Of a DNA stretch of 25,911 nucleotides, positions 1 through 7,459 are shown piece by piece. The notes beneath the pieces were generated by a model. It had not been told where the DNA came from, made no database searches, and saw only the letters and a program-made list of their open reading frames with translations. Each line of letters begins with the position of its first letter. Positions within the stretch are counted from its first letter, which is position 1. The DNA lies in IMG/VR virus record IMGVR_UViG_3300032315_000698, positions 1 to 25,911 of that record; one strand, 5' to 3'. The position numbers were made by a program, and so were the translations under genes. Origin of the DNA: a virus.

Positions 1-1
1 G

Positions 2-289
2 ACGACTACGGAAATGCAACGACTCCAAGCCGCTCTTGGAAATGTTAAGAGCCAGAATTTTGCGGACGATGTTCGAAACTTTTCAGCAATGGCTGCGGAA
101 GATTTGTACGGAACGATTCGTTCTTTCAAGGATCAGTATCGAATCCGTCCTGAGCAGGTTAGGTTGGCCAACGAGCTTGTCACCAAGTTCAAGCTTCCTC
201 TGACTCCGTTTGGTCAGCAGACGCAATCAGCTCCGGCTCCTTCATCTGGAGGAATCAAGATCATCTCAACTGAAATCATCGGACAATAA
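2..289 (+). CDS. 3' part of a phage gene, product unknown (partial at left edge)
   Basis: The reading frame is open from the left edge of the window, so the gene probably starts upstream; the first ATG inside the window is at 14. The visible part is mainly hydrophilic and probably helical (NELVTKFKLPLTPF), followed by a Ser/Pro/Gly-rich linker and a short C-terminal tail, KIISTEIIGQ. It ends 3 nt before the next rightward gene, so it probably belongs to the same late structural operon. I do not recognise the family. A virion-associated role is inferred only from its neighbour. Confidence 0.6.
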   Translation, partial: TTTEMQRLQAALGNVKSQNFADDVRNFSAMAAEDLYGTIRSFKDQYRIRPEQVRLANELVTKFKLPLTPFGQQTQSAPAPSSGGIKIISTEIIGQ

Positions 290-292
290 CAT

Positions 293-3097
293 ATGCCGCG
301 CTTTGCTGTAACAGTTGATGACAACGGAGTTCAGAAGCGGGTTGTTCTGGAGTCTGATACGCAGCCGACAGAAGCCGACGTTCTTTCAGCTTTGCGTGGT
401 TCGGCGCAGCCATCAGGTCCATCCACCATCGCTGAGATGCGTCGGCGAGAGGAAGCCAGCCAAGTCTCCGCGCTGACTCCTGCTCAGGTTCAAGAGCAGG
501 TTGGTTCTCCTCAGCAGCTCGAACAGGCGGTTCAGGATTCAGGTAAGGTTGGAATGATGGAGAGGTTTGGTAAGGCAATCGAAAATTTGCCATGGGAATA
601 TGGACAGCTTGCTGACCCTGTTGGAATGCTTGCGCCAATGGAAGGCGGTCGAATCGCTCCTTCTGGAGAGCTTACTCCATTGGCGCAAGCTGAGGCTCGC
701 GGAATGATGCGTGGAACAGCTATGGGCGCCAGGGCTATTCCCGCTTTGCTTGCTGCCCCCGCAAGCAGTGGAGCATCTATTCCTGCGATGATGGGTACTG
801 GCGCTCTTGCATCTGCAATAGGCGAGGCGGTCGGTCAAACAATCGAAAAGCTTTTTGGGATTAGGCAAGATGTTTCAGGGCGAGAAATTGCTGCATCTGC
901 TGTTACTGGTGCTGCTCCAATTATTCCAGGAGGAGGTTTTCTTAAGCCGTTGGCAAACATCGCCATGCAAGGAGCAGGCGGCGTTGCTGGAGAGGCTGTT
1001 AGAACTGGAGAATTCGAACCGGGAGCTAGTATTGTCCCTGCCGCGCTAACTGCCGGATTTCAAATTCCGGGAGCAATCGCTGGTCGAGCCGGTGCTGGAT
1101 TTGAACGTGCCGCAGAACGTGCTGCAACGGTCGAAAGAATTGGGGAGGGGGTTCAACCTACGTTCGGTCAAGCGATGCCTCGTTTTGCTGGTCTTGAATC
1201 AAGAATTGAGTCTCGCGCTGGGATGCCTCCAATCACCGAGCAACTCGCTCGTCAAGGTGAGCAGATTAAAACCGCAGTTCAAAAGTTAACCGGCGTCGCG
1301 GCTGAAGGAGCTGACACGTTGACTCAAAAACTTCTTGGCGCACTGAGTGCCAATGAAATTGACGACATCGCAAACGCTTCAAGAAATCTGAAAGATGCGG
1401 AAACCGTTTTGGAATCTGCTCGCGGACAAGCGCAGAAGCAGGCTCAGCAACGAGCAGTAGATCAGGCGCTTCAAGCATATCAGGACACGGTGAAAAACAC
1501 CTTGTTCAAAGGTCAGAATATTTCCGCATTTCGCGTTGTTCCTGCTGGCCAGCAAATCGAATCGCTCGCAGATCAGGCGAAGACGGCGATTAAAGCTGAA
1601 GCAAACAGAATCTACGGACCTGCCAACGCAGTTGAAAACGATCAGAAATTCAACCTTTTCAAGCCTGTTGGCGACGGCCCTTCTTTTGCGGCTCAAGCAA
1701 ATGAACTGTTGGCCCAGATTCCAAGCATTCACGCCTCTGGCTTGAAAGAGGCTAGGAAGATTTTGTCGAGAACAGAGACGGTGATGACTCCATCATCGAT
1801 GGACCCGACTCGGCCCGTGACAGTTTCAGTGCCTCAAAAAGCCAGTTTGAAGGAGCTGAAAGACCTTCGAGATGAGCTTTACGATTTCGCTGATTATGCC
1901 GGTGAAGCCATTGGAAGCGGTCAACAAAGACAGGTTAAAAATCTCGCAACCACTCTTTCCCAAACGATTGCCGATCAGGCTCCTGAAGCCATAGGTGCTG
2001 AAGCCGCTGCTGCAAGAGCTGCTGGTGATGAGTTTTATGCGGCGACACGACCGAAGCTGAATCTTTTCGGAGTTCGCAGAGCGTTTGCTCCAGAAACTAT
2101 GGAGCGTGGCCAGCTTGGCCAGGCAATGGTCAGCGGAGTCAAAGCTCAAGGCTTGCTTGCCCCTGAATTTGCGAACGTCGAATCACTTGTCAACACGCTG
2201 AAATCCCGTGGAGTTGCAAACGCTCCCGATCTTCAGGATGTGTACTCGTCTATCCGATCTGGAATTGTCAGCGACGCAACAGACAAAGCCACTGGAGCAA
2301 TCGACTACAAGAAGCTTGCCGGAACAATCAACAACCTAGAAACGCAGAGTCCCGGCGCACTTGAGAAGGTTGGTCTTGGATCAAAAGATCAGCTTTCGAA
2401 GTTCGTCAATTTCCTTGAAAGCACCGGCCAGAAAACTGGTCCTCAAGCGTTGCTAGACATTTTGCAGACCAAAACACCTGCCGGATTTGCTGTAGCATCT
2501 GAAGCGGTTCAGTTGCTTCCAAATGTGAAGGATGTTGGATCTGTTGTTCGGTATCTTGAACGCGAGGCGATTGCTGGAAATAAGCTGGCCAAAGAAGCGT
2601 TGATTTCGACTCGCGCTAGAGAGATTGAAGATATTCTTTTGGCCGAGACTGTTCTCGGTGGCAAAGGGCCGAATCTCAAAGGTGTTTTCAAAATAAATCG
2701 AGCTGAACAGATTCTTGGGCCGACTCTGTACAAGCAAATTGTTGACGACATCATTCCTGGCTACAAAACCATCTTAATGGCTGAACGTGCTGCTGGTGGA
2801 GGCGGTGCGCTTGTATCTGGTCAGGCTGCTGAAGAGTTGGTTGCTGGAATTCCTCAATCAGCTCTTAAGGTTGCCGCTGGAAAACCAGTTGAAGGAATCA
2901 TGGGTGTAATCGGAACTGCGGTAAATGCTGGGTTCTACAATGTCGCAGCAAAGGCGCTGGCTCGCGCATCTGGATCTGCTGGTTATCGTAGCGCCGCAGA
3001 TACGGCTCGAATTTTTGAGAAGTTCTCAAACATTCCTCGGGCGTCACTTTACGATGCGTTGAGCAAGTACGCTGACACCGGAGAACTTCCGAAATGA
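293..3097 (+). CDS. Large Ala/Gly-rich virion protein, possible internal/DNA-ejection protein
   Basis: A 934-residue protein starting at ATG 293 without a clear SD. Residues 1-40 form a short beta-rich module (PRFAVTVDDNGVQKRVVLES). A Gln/Glu-rich segment follows to about 90. Residues about 135-260 are strongly Ala/Gly-rich and hydrophobic (GARAIPALLAAPASSGASIP), and could insert into or cross a membrane. Residues about 300-420 look coiled-coil (ESARGQAQKQAQQRAVDQAL). A long helical region occupies the C-terminal half. This build, a large Ala-rich helical protein with membrane-active stretches in a late operon, is typical of podovirus-type ejection proteins, but I see no catalytic motif. The function is therefore an inference; a tail or minor structural protein is also possible. 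Its stop overlaps the next start (ATGA, 3094-3097). Confidence 0.75.
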   Translation: MPRFAVTVDDNGVQKRVVLESDTQPTEADVLSALRGSAQPSGPSTIAEMRRREEASQVSALTPAQVQEQVGSPQQLEQAVQDSGKVGMMERFGKAIENLPWEYGQLADPVGMLAPMEGGRIAPSGELTPLAQAEARGMMRGTAMGARAIPALLAAPASSGASIPAMMGTGALASAIGEAVGQTIEKLFGIRQDVSGREIAASAVTGAAPIIPGGGFLKPLANIAMQGAGGVAGEAVRTGEFEPGASIVPAALTAGFQIPGAIAGRAGAGFERAAERAATVERIGEGVQPTFGQAMPRFAGLESRIESRAGMPPITEQLARQGEQIKTAVQKLTGVAAEGADTLTQKLLGALSANEIDDIANASRNLKDAETVLESARGQAQKQAQQRAVDQALQAYQDTVKNTLFKGQNISAFRVVPAGQQIESLADQAKTAIKAEANRIYGPANAVENDQKFNLFKPVGDGPSFAAQANELLAQIPSIHASGLKEARKILSRTETVMTPSSMDPTRPVTVSVPQKASLKELKDLRDELYDFADYAGEAIGSGQQRQVKNLATTLSQTIADQAPEAIGAEAAAARAAGDEFYAATRPKLNLFGVRRAFAPETMERGQLGQAMVSGVKAQGLLAPEFANVESLVNTLKSRGVANAPDLQDVYSSIRSGIVSDATDKATGAIDYKKLAGTINNLETQSPGALEKVGLGSKDQLSKFVNFLESTGQKTGPQALLDILQTKTPAGFAVASEAVQLLPNVKDVGSVVRYLEREAIAGNKLAKEALISTRAREIEDILLAETVLGGKGPNLKGVFKINRAEQILGPTLYKQIVDDIIPGYKTILMAERAAGGGGALVSGQAAEELVAGIPQSALKVAAGKPVEGIMGVIGTAVNAGFYNVAAKALARASGSAGYRSAADTARIFEKFSNIPRASLYDALSKYADTGELPK

Positions 3098-3405
3098 AAA
3101 CCTCCCTCTCCAAAAAGGGTAATCCCTATCAGGGCAAGAAGGTGACGCTCAACAAGCCGTTCTACACGCCTGGCGAGCAGAAGAAGAGTGCTGTCTATGT
3201 TAAGAACGACAACGGCAACGTCGTCAAGGTTCGCTTTGGGGACGCCAACATGACGATCAAGAAGTCGAATCCTGAGCGTCGTAAGAACTTCCGCGCGCGG
3301 ATGAACTGTGCGGAGGCGAAGGACAAGACGACACCTAAATTTTGGAGCTGCGCCGCTTGGAGCTTGGTATTGATTTTGTCGGTTTTAACCTCAAACCCTA
3401 TTTGA
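3094..3405 (+). CDS. Small basic phage protein with the FRARxNC...WSC..W signature
   Basis: 103 residues, translationally coupled to the virion gene by an ATGA overlap. The core reads KKVTLNKPFYTPGEQKK, then VYVKNDNGNVVKVRFGD, then the signature KKSNPERRKNFRARMNC and FWSCAAW. I recognise this signature from many tailed phages as a small conserved protein found near structural genes; I know of no firm biochemical function. The Cys and Trp spacing suggests a small fold that may bind metal or nucleic acid. Oddly, the protein continues for 14 hydrophobic residues (SLVLILSVLTSNPI) after the usual terminal WSC..W block, where relatives I remember stop. Confidence 0.8.
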   Translation: MKTSLSKKGNPYQGKKVTLNKPFYTPGEQKKSAVYVKNDNGNVVKVRFGDANMTIKKSNPERRKNFRARMNCAEAKDKTTPKFWSCAAWSLVLILSVLTSNPI

Positions 3406-3409
3406 ATTT

Positions 3410-3598
3410 ATGGACAAGATGCGACTTGGTGGTGGCGGGCGTTACGAGAAGCTCATCAGCAGTCTTGAGAAGAAGGGTGTGAGAGAGCCTCGCGCTCTTG
3501 CGGCTTACATCGGACGCAAGAAGCTCGGCAAGGCGAAGTTTCAATCGCTCGCTGCGAAAGGCCGTCGCCGTGCCGAGCGTGAGAAGGCTAACGCTTAG
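3410..3598 (+). CDS. Small Lys/Arg-rich phage protein (GGGGRYEKL... family)
   Basis: 62 residues starting at ATG 3410, five nt after the previous stop. It begins MDKMRLGGGGRYEKL and continues KKGVREPRALAAYIGRKK and KFQSLAAKGRRRAERE. This is a pattern I recognise from many phage genomes as a short basic conserved protein of unknown role, usually placed by structural genes. The high Lys/Arg content suggests nucleic acid contact, which is inference. Its last 11 nt overlap the 3' end of the leftward primase-helicase gene, so the two converging operons run into each other with no terminator between them. Confidence 0.8.
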   Translation: MDKMRLGGGGRYEKLISSLEKKGVREPRALAAYIGRKKLGKAKFQSLAAKGRRRAEREKANA

Positions 3599-5420
3599 GT
3601 CGTCCCGTCCACGGCTTCTTCGCCGCTGCCTTATCCACGACAAACTTCTCAGGTTCTGCGTAGTTCCATGAGATGTCGCCGCCTGTGCCACGCTGGATCA
3701 TAATCGATCCGGTGACTTTTCCGTCCTTATCAGTCATGCCGGAACGGTCTGCCCGTTTGGCCATTCCAAGCATGAACTTGCGCGGGTTGTTGAAGCCAAC
3801 CTCCTTCATCACAATCACCTCTCTCGCCCAGTTCGTCAGATCCGACGATCCGAATCCTGAGTAGGCCAAATCTGCCACGCTCTCAGGCTTGTCATCCTTT
3901 CCCTTCGGCTTTGGGAAGTGATGGACAAGTACCAGGACAACGCCCGTCTCCATCATAATCGGCTGGAGCAGGTGTCGCGTGAAGTTCGCGCATACCTCGA
4001 TGTCCGCAGGATTGCCGCCCATGTAAGAGAGCAGCGGATCGATGTAAACAACGTCAGCCTTGGTCTTGCGAACGAGGCGACGGAGCATTGTGGCGAAGTC
4101 TGTTCCGGTGCGAACCGTTTCACGGAAGAAGAGCATGTCCACGCTCCGCAATCCTCGCTCCCAGTTCTCTTTGCCGCTGGTCATCTGGGCAGCGGCTTGG
4201 AGTGCGTCATGCTGATCGGCGATGTCGTTTTCCGCCTGGATGTAGGCCACCTTCAGTGCGCGAACAGGCTTTACGCCAAACCACGCTTCACCGGACGCCC
4301 ACTTCATCCCCTGATACGCGGCCATCGAGCTTTTGCCGCAACCACTTTGGCCGACGAAGAGAAGCGATGAACCGCGACGTAGCCATCTGTCACCGATCAG
4401 ATTGTCAGGATCGTTCTTCGGGTCGTACTCGATGATGCTATCAAGCGAGAACTCCTGAGGCATATCCTGCGACTCCAGATAGTCCGTGAACGCATCCCAG
4501 TTCACGACGCCCACATTGATGGCCAACAGCTTCTGCTCCTTGCCATCGCGCATCACACCGGCAAGACGGCTGAACCTACTCGCGTTCTTATTCTTCGGAT
4601 CGATTCCGAGAGCTTCTAACTGGCGATAGACAACATCACGACGCTCGCTCCATTCCTCCTTGTTCGCCGCATCCACACGCACCCAGCCGTGCAAGCTCTT
4701 GCCACCGGAATCGATGACGACAGACATAGGCAGCTTAGACTCCTTGAGAATCGTCCACTGCTCGTCTTTCGTCTTCTCGTCCATCTCGACCAAGACATGG
4801 CGGAATGCTGCCACGCCGGAATCAGAACCGCTCTCATCGAAGCACGGGTTGACGCGGACGTAAGCACCACGGCTGTCAGGACCGTTCCACATGGCGCTGA
4901 TGGGCGGCGTGAAATGGTTCTTAATCCATTCGTCGCGCTTGAGGAACGTACCTTTGGAGTTTGGCCGAGTCCGACCTTCATCGTCGCTTACGATGTCATT
5001 GCAGATGCAGACAACTTCATCCGGCTCGAAGCAGGCTTTTAAGAAATCTATGGTTGAAAATCGGAAATCCGATTGCGGAATTGCTTGGATCTTCTGGACG
5101 ATGAACTTGCCGGTGGGCGAGATGGGTGTGCCTCCCTGGCTGATGCCGGGATGCGATTCCAGAAGCCATCCGCGCGGCTTGTCGTGCGGAACCTTGGACG
5201 CCTGATTGAGCTTATGCGCCAATTCGTTCTGCTTCCACGGAGGGAGGCATTTCGCGTTGTACTCATGCAGGAGCGACTCCGCATCCCCCGCATTCAGCTC
5301 AAAACCGTGTATGAGCGCGGTTGCTACTGCGAAGGTTGCGTTATGACCGCCCTGACCAGCGACGGCTCCTGGCGTGTTTCTAAGCCATGCTCTTGCACGG
5401 TCGATCTTTGATTGGCTCAT
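3588..5420 (-). CDS. AEP-type primase fused to a RecA-fold (RepA/AAA_25-like) helicase
   Basis: 610 residues, the last gene of leftward operon A. Residues about 5-85 (NTPGAVAGQGGHNATF, EYNAKCLPPW) match the small helical domain often found at the N-terminus of phage primase proteins. Residues about 120-320 show archaeo-eukaryotic primase features: VEMDE at 211-215, SGGKSLHGW at 238-246 and SRFSRLAG at 281-288. From about 345 there is a RecA-like ATPase with Walker A GQSGCGKSS (357-365), Walker B ADVVYIDPL (455-463) and VLVHHFPK (497-504). The likely role is to make primers and unwind the replication fork of the phage genome. The start overlaps the stop of the upstream gene (ATGA, 5417-5420). 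The motifs are seen; the fused primase-helicase role is inferred from the families. Confidence 0.88.
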   Translation of the reverse strand: MSQSKIDRARAWLRNTPGAVAGQGGHNATFAVATALIHGFELNAGDAESLLHEYNAKCLPPWKQNELAHKLNQASKVPHDKPRGWLLESHPGISQGGTPISPTGKFIVQKIQAIPQSDFRFSTIDFLKACFEPDEVVCICNDIVSDDEGRTRPNSKGTFLKRDEWIKNHFTPPISAMWNGPDSRGAYVRVNPCFDESGSDSGVAAFRHVLVEMDEKTKDEQWTILKESKLPMSVVIDSGGKSLHGWVRVDAANKEEWSERRDVVYRQLEALGIDPKNKNASRFSRLAGVMRDGKEQKLLAINVGVVNWDAFTDYLESQDMPQEFSLDSIIEYDPKNDPDNLIGDRWLRRGSSLLFVGQSGCGKSSMAAYQGMKWASGEAWFGVKPVRALKVAYIQAENDIADQHDALQAAAQMTSGKENWERGLRSVDMLFFRETVRTGTDFATMLRRLVRKTKADVVYIDPLLSYMGGNPADIEVCANFTRHLLQPIMMETGVVLVLVHHFPKPKGKDDKPESVADLAYSGFGSSDLTNWAREVIVMKEVGFNNPRKFMLGMAKRADRSGMTDKDGKVTGSIMIQRGTGGDISWNYAEPEKFVVDKAAAKKPWTGRPKR

Positions 5421-5641
5421 TCGATTCCAAGTTGTTTTCTCGCGAGTTCTCCAGACTTGCCAAGGTCGGCCTTGGCGATTTCGGAGAGGACTGAATTTGA
5501 TTTCTCTAACTTACTGAAAAGGAGAGCAAGCTCTTTGGGAGTCATCAGGTACTTGCTCCAATGCTGGATGGCGATGGAGCGTGACTGAAACTTCGCAAAG
5601 AGCTGCTCTTGTGCGGTGATGTATAGTTTAGGGCTTCGCAT
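5417..5641 (-). CDS. Hypothetical 74-residue protein upstream of the primase-helicase
   Basis: Starts at ATG 5641 inside the end of the upstream gene (14-nt overlap) and is coupled to the primase-helicase through ATGA. It is predicted helical (KELALLFSKLEKSNSVLSEI) with no cysteines and no motif I recognise. Its tight coupling on both sides argues that it is a real gene expressed with the replication proteins. No function can be assigned. Confidence 0.6.
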   Translation of the reverse strand: MRSPKLYITAQEQLFAKFQSRSIAIQHWSKYLMTPKELALLFSKLEKSNSVLSEIAKADLGKSGELARKQLGIE

Positions 5642-5813
5642 CGATCAGAACGAACTTGGCCTTGAATTCGGCTTTGGTTCGAACGTAGACCTTGCTCTTG
5701 CCTTCGCGCATGTAGGCCACGCCAGCCCACTTGGTTTCTCCGATCCGTATCTCTACGTCGTCGGAAAGGAGTTCAACTTCCACTGAGCTGTTTCCTAAGT
5801 TCCTGTATTTCAT
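5628..5813 (-). CDS. Hypothetical beta-rich 61-residue phage protein
   Basis: I prefer the start at ATG 5813 (MKYRNLGNSSVEVELLSDDV), which limits the overlap with the upstream gene to 41 nt; an upstream ATG at 5864 would give 78 residues and a 92-nt overlap. The protein reads as alternating beta strands (VEIRIGETKWAGVAYMREGK, KVYVRTKAEFKAKFVLID) and resembles small single-domain phage proteins of unknown role. There are no catalytic residues. The family is not recognised with confidence. Confidence 0.6.
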   Translation of the reverse strand: MKYRNLGNSSVEVELLSDDVEIRIGETKWAGVAYMREGKSKVYVRTKAEFKAKFVLIDAKP

Positions 5814-5967
5814 CGTCTGAAGCATCGTCAAGATGTCCTGATTTGCTGCAATGCCATGCTTCATCGGCTTTTCGTTTTGGCTTACTTATCCAGCCACGGA
5901 GGATGGCATACTCAATCAATTGAGGTGCTTCCTTCAACAGTTGTTCTCGCGTGATTTCAGAGTTCAT
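5773..5967 (-). CDS. Hypothetical 64-residue helical protein
   Basis: ATG 5967 lies in an 11-nt overlap with the end of the upstream 66-residue gene, a spacing typical of translational coupling, so I prefer it to the longer frame from 6087. The product (MNSEITREQLLKEAPQLIEY, then AILRGWISKPKRKADEAWHC) is charged and helical, with a C-terminal acidic/helical tail ending in QELRKQLSGS. No family recognised. The upstream extension would be almost entirely antiparallel-free overlap with the neighbouring gene, which is why it was not adopted. Confidence 0.5.
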   Translation of the reverse strand: MNSEITREQLLKEAPQLIEYAILRGWISKPKRKADEAWHCSKSGHLDDASDDEIQELRKQLSGS

Positions 5968-6157
5968 CAGGTTCAATTCGGTTGTGTCGTCGTCCTTTTG
6001 GTCGTCGCATTCCAAGGACGTTTCCAAGTTCATCGGAGAATCCACGGCGGACAAGCCACTCCTTGTACTTTCGATCGATGTAATCAACGTCGATTCTTGA
6101 AGGCGATTCGTCTGCGTCCGCCATTCGGATTGATGATGGTTTGTTTAGGTTCGTCAT
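5957..6157 (-). CDS. Hypothetical 66-residue protein with an ESPSRID motif
   Basis: Starts at ATG 6157 in an ATGA overlap with the upstream gene. The central part reads ADADESPSRIDVDYIDRKY followed by KEWLVRRGFSDELGNVLGM and a basic tail. The segment ESPSRIDVDYI resembles ESPTRIDIYIA in the protein at 13065-13283, suggesting a shared short element or distant relation. Function unknown; size and charge fit a small regulator or adaptor, but this is only inference. Confidence 0.55.
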   Translation of the reverse strand: MTNLNKPSSIRMADADESPSRIDVDYIDRKYKEWLVRRGFSDELGNVLGMRRPKGRRHNRIEPDEL

Positions 6158-6348
6158 TTGTATATCTCGGTTATGTGTTTGTATTGTTTCTCGGCTTGGC
6201 CGCAGTGGTAGCAGAGGTCATGCCCCCCGTCACAACCGCAGCCGACAGTCTTGAAGAGAACTTTGGCCAACCATTGGTACTCTGCGATTGCCGCTCGAAG
6301 TGTCTCAATGTCGGTTTCTTCCGCTAACAGTTTTGTTGGTTCGCTCAT
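6154..6348 (-). CDS. Hypothetical 64-residue protein with a Cys/His cluster
   Basis: Starts at ATG 6348. It contains VGCGCDGGHDLCYHCGQAEK, so C-x-C and C-x-x-C pairs with two nearby histidines could hold one zinc ion. The N-terminal half is helical (DIETLRAAIAEYQWLAKVLF). The stop overlaps the next start (ATGA, 6154-6157). The zinc site is inferred from residue spacing alone. No family name is offered. Confidence 0.6.
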   Translation of the reverse strand: MSEPTKLLAEETDIETLRAAIAEYQWLAKVLFKTVGCGCDGGHDLCYHCGQAEKQYKHITEIYK

Positions 6349-6395
6349 TTTTGTTCTGGAATTTTTGGCTTGATGATGACGACTCTTGAAACGCC

Positions 6396-6635
6396 ATGAG
6401 GATCAAGGTCGTTGAAAAAAGGCTAGGCCGGATAAAGGCTTACGGTCAGGCTTTTCAAGGCGAGAACCTGATCGAGATAGATCCTCGTCAGACCGAAAAG
6501 GAACGGATTGATACGCTGATCCATGAGTTGCTTCACCTAGCGAAACCTGAGTACGAGGAGGAGGAGATAATCCGAATCTCGCGCATCGTTTCAGAGCATG
6601 TTTGGAAGTCTGGTTATCGGCGAATTTATCGGTGA
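6396..6635 (+). CDS. Small putative Zn metallopeptidase (HELLH; SprT/IrrE-like)
   Basis: 79 residues from ATG 6396, the only rightward gene inside the leftward operon. It carries IDTLIHELLHLAKPEYEEEE, an HExxH zinc-binding helix with acidic residues downstream that could provide the third ligand, then IIRISRIVSEHVWKSGYRRI. I recognise this short HEllH...LwklGYRR pattern from phage genomes as a minimal metallopeptidase-like family. It is far shorter than full SprT or ImmA/IrrE enzymes, so proteolytic activity is not assured. Its 3' end lies 1 nt from the end of the convergent RuvC-like gene, and its 5' end faces the divergent gene starting at 6348 across 47 nt. Confidence 0.78.
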   Translation: MRIKVVEKRLGRIKAYGQAFQGENLIEIDPRQTEKERIDTLIHELLHLAKPEYEEEEIIRISRIVSEHVWKSGYRRIYR

Positions 6636-6636
6636 A

Positions 6637-7098
6637 TCATCTGCCGCCGCCCATTGCATAGTGCAGGATCAGAAGCGCGTCGCAGTTGTTGAGCGTAACG
6701 TCGAGGTGCGGGTATAGCTCCTGAGCCTTAGACCTCAGCTTTCGCTTCCATTGAGGTCCGGTGTCGCAAGATTTGCGTCCGCCAAGCCCAAGCGGTTCTT
6801 GCCATATCTTCGGCTCAACGCGGTGCAGCGCGTAGCCTTGAGCGTAGGCCAATCCTTGGATGATGCCGTAATTCTCATGGAGTGTCGCCATGCTCGCGTG
6901 TGATGTGAGCTTGGACACGAACTTCGGCACCTTCTCAACCCAGAGTTGGCTATCTGCTAATTTGAACTCCATTAGTAGTTTGGCCATGTCGGGCAATGAC
7001 TCAGGCATTGAGAAAAGGAAGATGCCATGTGGCGAACTCACGGCGACGCCGCCGCCAACGCCTGGATCGACCGCAACAATTTTTTCGTTTGATTTCAT
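6637..7098 (-). CDS. RuvC-like Holliday junction resolvase / RNase H-fold nuclease
   Basis: 153 residues. The N-terminal strand KIVAVDPGVGGGVAV carries the first catalytic Asp (D11) of the RNase H fold, WVEKVPKFV gives the second acidic residue (E55), and NNCDALLILHYA the C-terminal Asp (D140). A basic segment (GPQWKRKLRSKAQELYP) lies before the last helix. The order and spacing match phage RuvC-like resolvases, which cut branched DNA before packaging or during recombination. It starts 2 nt downstream of the SSB stop and is part of the replication operon. Confidence 0.88.
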   Translation of the reverse strand: MKSNEKIVAVDPGVGGGVAVSSPHGIFLFSMPESLPDMAKLLMEFKLADSQLWVEKVPKFVSKLTSHASMATLHENYGIIQGLAYAQGYALHRVEPKIWQEPLGLGGRKSCDTGPQWKRKLRSKAQELYPHLDVTLNNCDALLILHYAMGGGR

Positions 7099-7099
7099 T

Positions 7100-7459
7100 T
7101 TAATAGCAAAGGACCGTTATTTGTTCCGCCGCGATACGCACGGCGCTCTTGGTTTCACCGCCATCGCTCCACTTCTCAACCTTCACACGGCCTTTGACAC
7201 GCACCAAAGCGCTGTTCTGAATCTCGATAATTTTCTCCGCAACTTGTCCCCATGAGGACAGTTCGAATTCATCGTAATCTTCGTAAAACCTACCATCCGC
7301 ATCCGTCCAGTGACGAGCGACAGATATGACGCGGCGCACCATAAGCGCACCCGTCTTGGTTTCAGTTTGGCGACTGATGCCCCGGAGTTCTCCGATCAGA
7401 TAAACCACGTTCTCTGTTGGCGTGGCTGTTTCGTTTGTTGTTGTAATTGATGCACTCAT
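7100..7459 (-). CDS. ssb: Single-stranded DNA-binding protein (OB fold)
   Basis: 119 residues from ATG 7459, chosen because it forms an ATGA overlap with the helicase stop (7456-7459); a further ATG at 7489 would extend it by 10 residues into the helicase. The core has the SSB pattern: NVVYLIGELRGISRQTETK, VRRVISVARHWTDADGRFYE, DYDEFELSSWGQVAEKI and ALVRVKGRVKVEKW. The acidic C-terminal tip ending in PF that bacterial SSBs use to recruit partners is absent; the protein stops at EQITVLCY. Such a tail is found instead on the protein at 11818-12249. Confidence 0.85.
   Translation of the reverse strand: MSASITTTNETATPTENVVYLIGELRGISRQTETKTGALMVRRVISVARHWTDADGRFYEDYDEFELSSWGQVAEKIIEIQNSALVRVKGRVKVEKWSDGGETKSAVRIAAEQITVLCY

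Noticed and set aside
3918-4370. 150-codon rightward frame.
   Set aside because: Antisense to the primase-helicase, with no independent motif; a shadow.
5851-6327. 158-codon rightward hydrophobic frame.
   Set aside because: Antisense to three coupled small genes; hydrophobicity arises from the complement of acidic codons.
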